Source of the DNA: Berberis thunbergii
Lineage: Eukaryota > Streptophyta > Magnoliopsida > Ranunculales > Berberidaceae
Direction: 5' to 3'
DNA: 64,000 nucleotides
Assembly (NCBI GenBank): GCA_003290165.1
Contig: QNQO01007572.1
Location: 1 to 64,000, forward strand
Shown piece by piece: positions 44,461 to 56,086 of this stretch. A model generated the notes under the pieces. The model saw nothing but the letters and a program-made list of their open reading frames with translations, did not search any database and had not been told where the DNA came from. Both the position numbers and the translations under genes were made by a program. Each line of letters starts with the position of its first letter. Within the stretch, counting starts at the first letter, position 1.

Positions 44461-45012
44461 CCTTGTGAGTTGCTTCGCCAAGTCTTTGCTTAAGCGGGAG
44501 CCTATCTGAATAGCCTTGTTGTTGATAGGACTATCGAGATAGAGTGTAACGGTTTCTTTTTCCAATTGGACGACATTGGGCCTGCCTCGAGGGCTTACTG
44601 GAGCCTCGTCATCTAGGATATGTTTCTCTTCCCTCGCCGCTTGGGTTGGATTGAGAGCTACTGCTTGGTGCTACCGTGGTGCTAGCCGACAACTGAGAAT
44701 CACTTGGTGGCAATGTTGTCATATACTGGCATTATTCCCTGGCTACTGCTTGGTTGCCACTTAGTGTCCCAACCATTTGGCTTGTCGGATACTTGATGCA
44801 TTGGTGTAGAGTGGAGACTATTGCTCCCATTTGGTTATCCAGGGTCTCCCCAAGACCGCATTATATGCCGAAGGTGCGTCGATCACTATGAATTCTTGAA
44901 ACAAGGGTTTTTGAGTTGGCTTTTCCCCAACTACCACCGTTAGTCGTATCTTTCCCACAGGGAAGCACTTTTCGCCACTGAAATCGATCATCGAACGGTT
45001 ATCAGGGGTCAA
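44461..45012 (-). pseudogene. Tat-B protease
   Basis: The 45012-44818 frame carries KIRLTVVVGEKPTQKPLFQEF and IDAPSAYNAVLGRPW, the C-terminal half of the gypsy aspartic protease. The active-site DTG region falls in broken frames upstream (45013-45150). The sequence down to 44461 is the protease-RT linker. Confidence 0.78.
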
Positions 45013-45850
45013 TGTTTTTTCCTCTAGTTACATGTTATGGAACGTGCGGAGAAACAGGGCGTTCAATGAACTCCCAGTGTCCACTAAGGATCTCCTTACT
45101 TCCCAGCTTGCCAGAGAGATCGTTACTATCAGGGCATCATTGTGTGGGAGTTGTATGCTCTGGAGGTTTTTTTCGTAAACGCTAGAGGCATGGAGTGGTC
45201 ACGCTTCTGAGCATGCGGTGCTAGCTATTCACCGTGTATTGTTTGGATCCTCATACCTCGGAGGGCCTATTTCTTAGACTTATTAGATAGTTCGGACTCG
45301 GAATTGGCTCTATGAAGCACGCATATCCTCTCAACTGATTTATCTCTAGGCCCGACTTTGGTCCTAGTTGCCTGCTATTCTTCTAGGGCGATGTAGCTTT
45401 GCGCCTCTTTGCCAAGTCTGCCATATTGGCTGATGGTTCCAGGGTTAAGAAGTTATAGAACTTACCATTCCCGAGACAGTTGATGAAAGGTGAGGCAACT
45501 GTCGTGCCGTTGCTCACATTGACAGAGGTTGGATCATCGCTGAAGTGAGTTAGGTACGACTTTCGTGTCTCATCAGGCTCCTGTTTCATCGATCTAAGCG
45601 TCTTTATTGTCAACAAAACTTGATGTATAAAAGGTGATATTGGATCCGATTCAGGGTTCGTCAGCGCTGCCGTTATTTCGGGAGTGTTAGCATGACGCAT
45701 GCACGTTACTCACGACATCGATAGAGGTGAAATAATGCTAGGCTGAGCGACCGATGTTTCTCCTTGTTCTCCATTGTTGCATGATCGGGTGGTCACCATC
45801 TCTTCGTAGCCTGAGGAGAGATGATGCTAGTAAAAGGTTAGGAACTTTGT
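45013..45850 (-). pseudogene. Tat-B gag
   Basis: The 45700-45383 frame carries ISPFIHQVLLTIKTLRSMKQ, ETRKSYLTHFSDD and FINCLGNGKFYNFLTLEP, which fits the gag core of Tat elements. A frame change truncates it at NMADLAKR. No zinc knuckle was identified with confidence. Confidence 0.65.
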
Positions 45851-45852
45851 CG

Positions 45853-45872
45853 CCCCCACGGACAATGCCAAA
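45853..45872 (-). promoter_or_regulatory. Tat-B primer-binding site
   Basis: Minus strand TTTGGCATTGTCCGTGGGGG begins next to the 5' LTR. It resembles the TTGGCGCCGTCTGTGGG class of gypsy primer sites, with mismatches. Confidence 0.65.
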
Positions 45873-45873
45873 C

Positions 45874-46560
45874 TGATGTAGTCATTTTTTGCTCCCTGCT
45901 TTAACCTTGACTTGCAAACCTGCTGACCTACACAGGGAACGCACGTGAGCCACGGACCACCGTTGTGGTGGTTGATGGCATTCCGATGCTAAAGTCAGAC
46001 AGGGATTTAAGAAAGGTGTAATATTGTAAACAGGGAATTTTTAGCATACAAGGCTTACCAACCTCATGTCTTATTTATAGTGCAGGAGTTTGGTTCCACC
46101 AGGCCATTGATGGCGTAGTTTAGGGAAAGAAATTTGTGTGGAAATCCTTCTATAATTAGGAGTTGTGTTGCGGAGGGAAGTTTCCCTGTTAGCCACGTGC
46201 TCCTAGATATGCGGGAGATAGTTCATATTTCGAGAGTGGTCTGTACGTAGTAGTATTCTTATGTAACATATAGTCTGATATTTGCTTCCTAGTTGGAAGC
46301 AAAGAGTCACGGTAATTGCCTGTCCGAAACTGATCCTCAAGATACTTGCCTTAACAGGGCTTATGGGTATTAAAGATAGTTGTGAGACATGTGGGCCTAG
46401 CAGGCTATAAGAATTAGGGTCCATTTGGCGGACTGCTATGGGTGGGCTTAGAACCATGCGGGCTGGATTAGAGTCGGACTAATGTTAGCTCCTATCTTTA
46501 TCTTGAGATCATCATGACACATGTACGACATAGATTTGGAACCGTTTCGGTGTATCATCA
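45874..46560 (-). repeat. 5' LTR of Tat-B
   Basis: A 687-bp LTR. On the plus strand it starts TGATGTAGTC and ends GTATCATCA, next to the CTAAT duplication. The first ~450 bp align with 34459-34896; the rest has no partner because the other LTR is truncated. Confidence 0.83.
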
Positions 46561-47105
46561 CTAATGTATTGGCAACAAATGTTGTTGGTAATTCAAAGGC
46601 AGAATGTGGCATTGACAGAGATGAGCAAGTGGTGACTAGTGAAGATTGCAGAATGTTTAAGAAAGATTTTATTGAAGGAGGATACACTGCCAGCGAAGCA
46701 GACAGGGCGATGAATGCACATATAAAAAAATGTTGTTGGCAATGGGGATGATGTTTTAGAAAAACAGTTGATTGTAAATAACTTTGTTTCTATTGGTCAA
46801 CATGATACTGCAGAGTTGGCGAAATGTGAGCAAGGATACTCTGTTGGAAACAAAGAAGAAAGTTAAGTTTGTGAATGTGGTCGGCCCAAATGGGATCCAA
46901 CTTGACGTGCTTTTGCCAGTTAGAGAACAAGTTGAGCCGAAAATCAGTCCGATAATAAAGATATGTGTCATAGTTCTTGAAATGTTGAAATAGATCCAGG
47001 CACAATGGTGAGAAACCAAATAAGATGAAAAAGGAAGGTGAGGGGAATGTTCCATTTGGCGAACGAATGGGTGACTAGAAATATGTCAGTGCTAGCCATA
47101 AAGTA
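46561..47105 (+). pseudogene. LINE continuation after Tat-B
   Basis: The target-side sequence resumes with CTAATGTATTGGCAAC. Short plus-strand frames (46521-46751, 46784-46993) have no strong domain. By position it is the end of ORF1 and the ORF1-ORF2 spacer. Confidence 0.45.
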
Positions 47106-47810
47106 TGATTAACAACATCATGTATTGGAACGCATGGGGAGTAGGGAATATATCAACAAGAAAATTGTGTTAAGGTACTTATGATTGCATAGCCTATGAT
47201 AAATGCGCCTAAACACTGGGAAATGGGAGCTAAAGTGTGTCGCTCTTTGGTTCCAATGAGGTATGGGGTGGCAAACTTTGGCTATTTTGGTCGAACGATA
47301 TAGATGTAAATACATAATAGTCATTGGTAGTACAATTCAATTTGTTCATTGTAGAATTAAATTGTCAATCTCTAGTCAAACTTTTAAGGTTTTGGTTATA
47401 TATGCTAAGTGTTCACGTTTTGGAGAGAAGAAGGTTGTGGGATGATTTAGAAACACTGGCGATGGGGTTTCAAAACCCTGGTTGATTGGATGTGATTTTA
47501 ACATTATGTTGGATAGTAGTAAAAGATTAGGTGATAGACAGCCGAATCATTCAGCAATGTCAGAATTTTCCAATTTCGGTCTCTATGGCGTGGGGTTTGT
47601 TGGCTCTAGATTTGCATGGTGCAATAATCAACAAGGTAGTGGCAGAATGTGGGCCAGGTTGGATAAATTCTTAAGGAATGCTGAATGGATAAGCAGAATG
47701 CCAATCACACGTGTGGATCACTTACACCACACCTGTTCAGATCATATACCTTTATTGAAGTCCTTGCGACTATGTTCTAGGGCATGTAGGTCTCCTTTTA
47801 GATTTTAAAG
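47106..47810 (+). pseudogene. LINE ORF2 endonuclease domain
   Basis: This is an APE-type endonuclease, which nicks target DNA for L1 retrotransposition. MYWNAWGVGN (47119) matches its N-terminal motif. PWLIGCDFNIMLDSSKRLGD, FSNFGLYGVGFVGSRFAWCN, MWARLDKFLRNAEW and VDHLHHTCSDHIPLL follow in the 47482-47808 frame. The D.N, R.D and SDH motifs are present. Stops and frame changes affect the first half. Confidence 0.88.
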
Positions 47811-48365
47811 AATGTGCACTACTCATACTAATTTTCTTGAACTCGTTGAGCAGAACTGGAATGTAGTTTGTCCTTGTGCAAGTGCCATTGATAGGTTGGA
47901 TTGTAAATTGAAAAATACAAGGAAACTTTTCAAGATTTTGAACAGAGATATTTTTGGAAATATATTTAGTAAAATGAGGGGTATTGAGGATGAGATTCAC
48001 CAATTGGAGTTTGGTATTCAGAATGGGTGGGACATTGATGCTAGTGTTAAATTAAATTAGTGTCAGGCTAAACAAAAACAGGCTCTACATCATGCAAAGA
48101 TTTATTGGAAACGAAAATCAGGCGAGAAAGAAATACAGAGGGCGAGGCTCAAACAAAGTTTTTTTTGTTACAGTGAAGTCAAAGGAGAAACGACGAGCAG
48201 TTTCCAGAATAAAGAATTTTGAAGGCACATATGTGACTGAACAGAAAGAAATTCTTAAAGAAGCAAACTGGTTTTTTGAGCACTTGTTGATGTCAGAGGG
48301 GTTCTATATGGACAATGACTTATTAGATTGCATTCCCAGGTTGGTAACGGCAACAGGATTGTGAT
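47811..48365 (+). pseudogene. LINE ORF2 linker
   Basis: Helical frames (LDCKLKNTRKLFKILNRDIF, EIHQLEFGIQNGW, AVSRIKNFEGTYVTEQKEI) match the linker between endonuclease and RT in plant LINEs. Frameshifts near 47808, 48060 and 48130. Confidence 0.7.
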
Positions 48366-49935
48366 TCACTAATGCAACAACCAAGTATTGAAGAGGTCAG
48401 AACAACCATTTACAGTATCCTTAAAGACAACGCTTCAGGTCCGGATAGTTTCATTTTGGGTTTCTTCCAGGCTTGTTGGGATGTAATTGGGGTGGATGTT
48501 TGGTCTGTGGAGACTGAGTTCTTTAGGGGGCAGGATTTATCGAGATCCTTCACTACCAATTTCATTGTCCTAATTCCAAAAGGGGGTGATCCTCGGTCTT
48601 TTGCAGACTTTAGGCCAATCAGTTTATGCACCGTGGCGTATAAAGTTTTCAGCAAAATTTTATGTAACAGACTTTTAGCTATTCTACCTAATATCATCTC
48701 GCATGAGCTTTCGTAAAAGGTGATATTGGCTTGGCACAGAAATTAATGAGATCCATTGGCAACAAAGTTCGTGGGAATAATGTGATTTTTAAGCTAGATA
48801 TAGAGAAGGCTTGTGACAAAATAGAGTGGGATTTTTCATTTGTTGTGTTGCATAGGTTTGGATTCATAACATGTTTTGTTATACTGTTTCTAATTGTATA
48901 ACTAAATGCAGCTGCTCGGTTCTTATGCAAGGCAGGTATGAAGGGCGGTTTAGGTCTTCTAGGGGATTACGACAAGGTGACACATTATCTCCCTTACTGT
49001 TTGTTATAGCTGCAAAAGTTCTTGGTTGGGGTCTCACTAGGGCATTCAATATGGAGGAGATAGGTTTTTTTACACACGTAGACATTGTACCCTATTACCC
49101 ACCTCTTATATGCAAATGACTCCCTAGTTATCCTGAATGGGAAAAACAGTCAGTTAAGGACTGCATCGATTTAATCCACAGGTACCGTGCGGCTTCGGGT
49201 GAAAGAATAAATGTGAGTAAGAACTCTTTTGTGATAGATGAAAAGGGCCATGTAGAAAGAGTTATGCTTATTAAGCAGTAGACATGATTCCAATTTGAAA
49301 CCCCTAATGAAATACTTGGGAGTTCCTATATACCAGGGACACTGCAAGATTAGTTTTTTTTTTAAAGTTAATTCAAAAAATTCAACGGAAAATACAAGGA
49401 TGGAAGCCGCGGTTACTGTCCCCAGGTGGTACATTGATATTCATAAGATATGTTTTGTGTGCTATGCCGATTTACGCCATGGCAACGACTTGTGTGTCGG
49501 TTAAAGTGATGGATAATATTTATAAGTGCATTGTGGAATTGTTTTGGGTTGATCACGAAGAAATAAACGGAAATGGGTGTCTTGGAATAGGTTGAGCTTG
49601 TCAGTTGATGAAAGTGGGCTGGGAATAAGGTGTTGAGAAACGTTATTAAAGCTTTTAGATTCAAATCATTATGAAAGTTGGTGAATACCAATTCTGTTTC
49701 GGTCATTTTTACACGACAAAAGTATCTCCTTAGAAATGTTCCTCTGCGACAACAAGTAGCTAAGATTGGGAGGTCCCTGATTCTAAAGGAGATGTTGGAG
49801 CTTTGTTTCATTCTTTCTAAATACTGCACCTGGTGGATTGGGAGGGGTGACATGAGTTTCTTTGAGGAACATTAGGTACTGGCAGAAAGGTTTGAAAGAA
49901 AGGGTGGCTGCGACAGAAAATTCTTGGCTTTCATT
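48366..49935 (+). pseudogene. LINE ORF2 reverse transcriptase
   Basis: The RT copies LINE RNA at the nicked target. Pieces in order: SGPDSFILGFFQACWDVIG (48437), FIVLIPKGGDPRSFADFRPI (48563), FKLDIEKACDKIEW (48787), RSSRGLRQGDTLSPLLFVI (48955), a YAND box in place of YADD (49110), LGVPIYQGH (49316) and a C-terminal stretch with PIYAMATTC (49470). Multiple frameshifts. It ends where Athila-type integrase sequence begins (about 49935); the usual downstream zf-RVT/RNase H is missing. Confidence 0.88.
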
Positions 49936-49939
49936 GAGG

Positions 49940-50330
49940 TAAATTTTGACCTCTATATAGCTGGTCAACAACGAAAACTTCAGCTCGATGAGCTAGAGTA
50001 TTGAGGTATGATGCTTATGACTTATCCGAGAACTACAAAGATAAAATGAAGTGGACACATGACAAAAGCATCATGAGAAAAGAGTTTCATTTTGGTCAGA
50101 AAGTATTACGCTACGACTCTCGTCTTGACCTCTTTCTAAGAAAGTTAAAAACCCGTTGGTTTGGTCCATTCATCGTTCGTGATGTTAAAGACTAGGGTGT
50201 CATCACCGTAGAAAACCCTACTAATGGAAGTCTATTTCAAGTAAATGGACAGGGATTGAAGTCGTACCATGAACTTCCCACAAGGTTAATGGAAACCATT
50301 CAGGTTATTGATCCTAACTATGACGATTAG
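49940..50330 (+). pseudogene. Athila-3 integrase C-terminal tail
   Basis: QRKLQLDELE, then RYDAYDLSENYKDKMKWTHD, EFHFGQKVLRYDSRL and RWFGPFIVRDVKD are the Athila integrase tail, followed by VNGQGLKSYHELPTRLMET. A stop follows DELEY and another follows DVKD. The catalytic core is absent; similarity starts at the LINE boundary. Confidence 0.82.
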
Positions 50331-52862
50331 TCACGATCACACATTCTTATTCCACTAAGCATGTTTGGAGGTGGTATTCACCGCCCCAATTGTGTCCCAC
50401 TAATGACATTAAACTTAGCGCTGCTGGAAGGCAACCCAATCAGTTTATGTTTTCATTCATTCATTAACAAAAATAAAATATACAAAAATACGGCTAATGC
50501 CTTTTGGGGGTGATGTATTTTTTGTTAATACATCACCCCCACCAACTCGATCTTTTTCATTGCAAGGATGGTACATATGTTCAACAAATTACCTAAGGTA
50601 ATAAGTTTTAATTTTTATTTCTCTTTTTCCATTTCATATTGTTAGCACTGGGGACAATGTTTTATTTGTTTGGGGGTGGGAAATTTATCAAAATTCATAT
50701 TTCTTTTGGAAATATTTTTCTAAAAAAATAAGAAAAAAATTAAAATGGTGGTGTGGTATCCAAGGATTGTGATTTCGTTTTTTGAGTTAATTTTGGTCTT
50801 CTGATTTTAAGAAATATTTTGGTGTGTAAAGAAAAAAATGTAAAAATTTTGAGGATACATGAAATGTATATAATGAATTTTGAGAGTATTTGAAATATGT
50901 GAAAAAAATAAGAGACGGTTAAATAAATCTATTGAACACATTAAATGAAGCCTAAATACCAAAAAATGAAACAAACATGAAATCAATATATAATTTGAAA
51001 ATTAGGTAGTGGTTTCAAAAATCTATATATAAGTAGAAGAAATGATAACTAGAAAATCAATGGTTGGTTTCAAAAATCAAAGAATAATTAGAAGAAAAAA
51101 CATCAAAATTTTTGAAAAAACTCCTAAATTTTTCGAAAAATGCAATTTTTGGTAGCTGGTTTTTTTTTTACAAAAAAATCTCAAAATTTACAAAAAAACC
51201 CTCGAAAGTTTTCGAAAAAACTCTAAAAAAATGTAATTATTTCTTTCACCTTTTTTCTTCTCCTAATTTCAAAGAAAACGAAATTTTCGTTGAAAATTCG
51301 CAACATTTTCCGAAATCTTATTCCTGGGCGGTATCCTAGCTATGCTGAGACTTGATTGCTTGATTTACTACTTTTAGGCAAAGAGATGTTGGAACTTTAT
51401 TACTAGAGTAAACATTGCATTTGAGCATTTAGAAACAAATATTTTTTTGACAAAGGTAGTTTGGAATAAAAAAAAAACTTCCTAAGAATCTAAAGGAATA
51501 ATAGTGGAAATTTTTACCTTGTGAGCTATCAAATCTTTCATGTATTGAAAGAGTTTTTACCCAACTCCGAGTCACATGATGACTCAAATTTATTGGATCT
51601 CAAAATTAACTTGTTGTGACGTCTTATTAATTTTCTTTTTAGTTGATCACTAAGGATGACATTTTTTTCGAGTTAAAAGAAACATAGGTCTTGTAGTTTA
51701 TTTGAGACTTATAACCATTAGAAGATAAATTAGACATCTCGTCCATTTATACCTTCTCAAAACTGCCTTGCTAACAATTCTATTCAAAACCAATTTGAGG
51801 TTTTGTCTTGGTTTATTAGAAGAAAAAAATCATTGCTCATTTATGTTTGTAAAAAAGTGTTAGGAAGTTTTGCGAAGAAAATGAGACGAGTGCAAAATGA
51901 AAATCAAAGGTCCAGGGCATTTAAAAAAACGTTGTGCAGTAGAAAACAAAAAAAACGTGGTTATGAAGAAGAAAACAAAAAATGGGTTGTGAAGAAGAAA
52001 ATAAAATAAAAGGAAATGATTGATGAGTTCCCTATTAAGCTCCTTGAAGACCATACATTTTCAAAAATATTTTTTACTTACCATCTACCCCACTCCTTCT
52101 CGTCGAAAAAAAATTAAATAAATAAAACTTCAAGCCATGTTTTTTTTTTTTAAAGAAAAACCATATGGTAAGGTACAGTAAGTGGAGAGTAGATGAGAAG
52201 TCGTTATGGTAGGTAACTCGACATTCTCGCAAGTGATCAACATTCCCTCCATGAGACTATTATTCATTTTCATGTCCGTTTGTTCTTATGTGCATGTGAG
52301 ACGTTTAAATTTTCACACTTACACTTTTCCTCACATGCAAGAGAGAAAATATTAAGCAAACTCAGAGTGGTCATTTTACAGAGATAAACTAGTGAATTTT
52401 GAAGTCAATATGACTATTTCGAAGGTGGATTAGGATGTACCTTACTTTGACTGAAAAAATTGCATATTTTTGGTTAGTCACACACACACCATGTTCCAAA
52501 GTTGTTCATTCGTTATGTGCATTTTAGAAACTAACTACGTATGCCTTTTATCTTCTATATGATTGAATATAACAAGGTCATTCTCTAAGAAAAGTAGGGG
52601 AAACACCATTTTTCTTCAAAAAAATAGAACATGTTTGTGGGTGTTCATCCCGGATAAACCTCAGTAGGCTAAAACTCCGCATTTAGTGTCATGCTAGTGG
52701 TTCAAGGGATTGTTGGACATTGTAAATTCAATCGAGTCATACTAGCAAAAGTGTCGTTGAATTCTATGTGAAGTTTAGGAACAATAAAAAAATTGTTTTG
52801 TGAGTTTATCATTCTTTTCGCTTCTTTTTACTCAAGGAGTAGCAAAAGGTTGATTGGGGGTG
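50331..52862 (+). other. Athila-3 3' untranslated region
   Basis: AT-rich and noncoding. It has a weakened hairpin (CTGG-AAGGCAA-CCCA, about 50424-50437), an inverted repeat TTTTGGGGGTGATGTATT / AATACATCACCCCCA near 50500-50545, a GGGGACAATGTT box at 50650, a purine box GTTTGGGGGTGGGAAA at 50668, and the terminal polypurine tract GGTTGATTGGGGGTG. Short ORFs (51112, 51803) are A-rich by-products. Confidence 0.65.
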
Positions 52863-53477
52863 TGATAAGCACCCAAAACATTGAGTTTTACGCCCTATTT
52901 ACCTCTTTATTAGTCTTTAGTTGTGCTTAAAATTAATTAAATGTCTCTATTTGTCTCAAGTTTGATTATTTTCATAATTTTTGCAAGAAATCTATAAATG
53001 CGCGAAATTCGAGAAATTCTACTATAAATTTGCATGACAATGAGCAATTGGAAAATTTATGAAATCAATGAAAAATAGAAAATTTGAAGCATTTCAGCAA
53101 TGTTCGTGGCACATTTGGATCAAGTGTTTCATTTCAAGACCATATTATGGAAGTCAAGACTGATTCCAATTAGTGGTGATTTATGATGGAGACATGTGAC
53201 GAGTTTCAAAATAAGAATTTTAAGTGTGGAGAATGCAATCATCAAGACAAACAAAGCATCAACTTAAAGCATATCCAACGATCAAATCAAAGAATATTCC
53301 ATTGCCTTGAGTGTTGTCTCGCAATGCACACATGTGCAAATGTATATACTTCCAATTAAGAATATTTTGATGTATCTATCCCTAATTATGACTCATTTGA
53401 TTTTATATGATGATTTAGGATATAATCAAGGGATTTGTAGGATTTTTTTTCCCATTTCTAGCTTTAGAAGAGAATAT

Positions 53478-53485
53478 TATAAATA
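53478..53485 (+). promoter_or_regulatory. TATA box in Athila-3 LTR
   Basis: TATAAATA followed by GGCTCTCAAACTC, with the AATAAA signal 139 bp downstream, a normal U3-R layout. Confidence 0.6.
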
Positions 53486-53616
53486 GGCTCTCAAACTCTT
53501 GGAGAAAAAAAATATACATTCATACATCTCTAGCATAATTTAGATTAGTTTTATTCTTTCATTGAAGATTTTGTTAAAGTCAAGATTATTACATGTAAGT
53601 TTTTGGTTTTGAATTC

Positions 53617-53622
53617 AATAAA
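53617..53622 (+). terminator. Poly-A signal in Athila-3 LTR
   Basis: AATAAA in TTCAATAAAAGTTG, downstream of the TATA box, likely the polyadenylation signal of the element transcript. Confidence 0.5.
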
Positions 53623-54420
53623 AGTTGATATATTTTCCTTATGCATTAGTTTATTTTTTAATTTAATTCGTTTACTTCCTCCTCTCCCTTCCTAGTTCTA
53701 CTCTTAGATTAGTTCATCACAATGACAATGCTAGGCTATACCTTTCCTCTCAATGAGAGGAGATGAAACATGCTTGAGTGATGTGGACATTCTTTTCATT
53801 AAAAAATTAATAATAAAACTTGTATAATTTCTTCAAATCCTAGATTCAACCAATGAATCAAAGTTGTCAAATCAAAAGATGGACAATGAAGGATTATGCA
53901 AAATGATGAATTAAAAACCATTTATTGAAAATTCGCAATTGAAATAACGATGGATTAATGATGGTCAAAGAGTTTATTTTATCATCGAAAAAGGTAAGTG
54001 AAATTCTATCATAGAAATGAATTTTCTTTTGAGCATTGACATTGAATTAAAAACTAAATGAATTTATGCAAGTATTTAAGAAAATATTGAAATGTGTTAC
54101 AAAAATTAACCTCTACCAGGCTAAGAAGTGGATTCTCCAATCCTTGAAACCTTTATTTTATTTGGTTAAATTTTTATTTTTTTTAATCCTCAAGTTTCAA
54201 TCAATTTTCTTTTAAAAAAAAATTAAATTTTCATTTCCCTCTCTCCAAATCATAGTTTACCATTTCCCTTCTTTCCACCATTATTTATTTGTTTTCTAAG
54301 TGTTTTTGAAATTTTGAGCTCATATCCTTTTAACTTGGTGAATCGAACGACAACCCGGGGAACCACTTTTTTGTATTTTTCTTAGAATTTTGTAGCTAAA
54401 TTGATAAGAAGGGAACAAAA

Positions 54421-55999
54421 ATAAACAAACAAAAGTGTTGTTTTACTTGGAGTTTTATGCGACGTGAATTTTGAGTAAATCATAATGCATTAAACATTTA
54501 TCTTGCCGTATGTGTGAGAAACCCTATAAAGTTTCGGAGAACAAGAACTTCAAAGAATAAATGAGAAGTTGTGAACACGGTGTCAATCCTCTGCTCGTAG
54601 CTGTGCATTCGAGGAATGCAATAGAAGATCGGGAGACATGATGTCTCAATGTTTGGCTTCAGATCGTGTTCATGCTTAGTCGAGATCAAATCAAATAGAT
54701 CTTGAAGGTGTGTTTTTTACATTCTTAAGAAGAACTAGCATGACAGTCTTAGGTTTTATTGTTCGTACTATGCATATTTTCAGAGGGTTTTGGGTTATCC
54801 GGTCACCAACATGATGTTCGTTGCGGGGTGTAGGGTTCGGATTCTTGGCTCGGCCTTGCTGCATGTCCACCACAGTTCGGGACTATCCCTCTTGGGACCA
54901 TGTCGAGCCATTGGCCATATTGTGAATGTTTGCTATCTTGGCCTTGTAGGCGGGCCTCTCAGTTATCTAGTCTTCTTTCTAAGAAATTTGTTTGCTTTTA
55001 TACCAATTTGATCGTATCTCTGTGTCTACGATCTCCGTGGTAGTGATAGGGTTGAATCTATCCAAATTTGTAAGCTAAAAGGTAGGCCTTAGCAGACTCT
55101 ATTATGTCTTGGGCAATGTTGATAGTCATAGGTTGGGGATGTGTAAAATATGCATTATCAGTGTGTGTGAAAGACACCTAACAAAAGTAATAGTAATGTC
55201 GATACAATGTGGGTTTTCTTTTTTTAGTGGTTACAATGAGCTATAAAGAATAAGTATGGATATTTGTATTGCTTGATATTATTGTGAAGTCTACAGTTGT
55301 CCCTGCACATTTTGTTTTCTAGAACATGATAGTCAAGGGTATTCATGCTGAGAGTTTGCAAAACGGGTTTTTCAGAGTTATTTTTGGGTCTCCACTTTGA
55401 AAAAGGATTGTTTCCTTGACTTCCACACTTGTTCCTTTATTTTAATGGCAACTATAAATAATCTGACAGACACTATTAAAGAATCCAAACTAAGTTTGAA
55501 AGAAAATTCAAAGAAATATGTTACCTTTGATTCCAAGAAGGATTCATTCTAGTTCTTTAATGCTTGTAAAATTCACATTGTTCAATTACACCCCTAATAA
55601 ATTTTCATTGAACACCAACATATTGTATCCTACTTGATTGTAACCCTAACCAACTTATTTGGGTTTTATTTGTGGACGAGGAAAGACCAAAGCAGGAGGG
55701 ATATAAAAGGCAGAAGTATGGGAGATGTTACACTAGTGTGTGAATGGGGAGGAGGAAGGCATTGTTCGTGAAGGAAGAAGAACACATTGTGCATGAAGAA
55801 GTTAGAAAACATGAAAATGTTCTTTTTTTTCCTTTTTGTTTTGTTTGGTTGACAACATAAATAAGAAATAATTTTATTTAGAAAAAAAAATTGGGTTTTT
55901 TAAATAAGCTTAAAAAAATATTAGGCTTTCTTTTAGAAATGTTTTTTTTAATTGGGGGGGGGGGGGGGGGGGTAAGAATTCCCTTTGTATTCAATCAAA
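54421..55999. other. Unassigned stretch with a G19 run
   Basis: No domains recognised. The 54790-55011 ORF resembles nothing I know. A TATA-like GATATAAAAGGC lies near 55699. A run of 19 G occurs at 55954-55972, just before the chromovirus LTR fragment. Confidence 0.4.
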
Positions 56000-56086
56000 C
56001 TAAGTTCAATAAATTTTCGATTGCCTAATTTACTTAATTCTAGAGCTTTTGGATTAAACACCGTAATGTTTTTGTTATCTTTGTTC

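Larger units (their letters stand above)
34459..46560 (-). mobile_element. Tat-B: Tat-lineage Ty3/gypsy element
   Basis: This 12.1-kb minus-strand element inserted into a LINE. The target duplication CTAAT lies at 34454-34458 and 46561-46565. The outer termini are TGATG and CATCA. Order from the 5' end is LTR, primer site, gag, protease, RT, RNase H, a second archaeal-type RNase H, integrase, tandem satellite blocks, antisense coiled-coil ORF tails, and a truncated 3' LTR. The second RNase H and the antisense ORF point to the Tat lineage. All coding frames are broken. Confidence 0.88.
49940..54420 (+). mobile_element. Athila-3: 3' remnant of an Athila-type element
   Basis: Only the integrase tail, 3' untranslated region and 3' LTR of a plus-strand Athila-type element are present. 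LTR start TGATAAGCACCC follows a GATTGGGGGTG purine tract. The left boundary abuts the LINE; no 5' LTR or target duplication was found, and the right boundary is approximate. Sequence differs clearly from Athila-1 and -2, so it is a separate family. Confidence 0.7.
52863..54420 (+). repeat. 3' LTR of Athila-3 (end approximate)
   Basis: It starts TGATAAGCACCCAAAAC. It contains a promoter TATA box (53478) and an AATAAA poly-A signal (53617). Near 54340 AACGACAACCCGGGGAACC resembles the late part of such LTRs. No partner LTR, so the end is estimated. Confidence 0.6.

Noticed and set aside
51803..52009. Lysine-rich 68-residue ORF
   Set aside because: Low-complexity A-rich sequence in the Athila-3 3' region; no similarity recognised.
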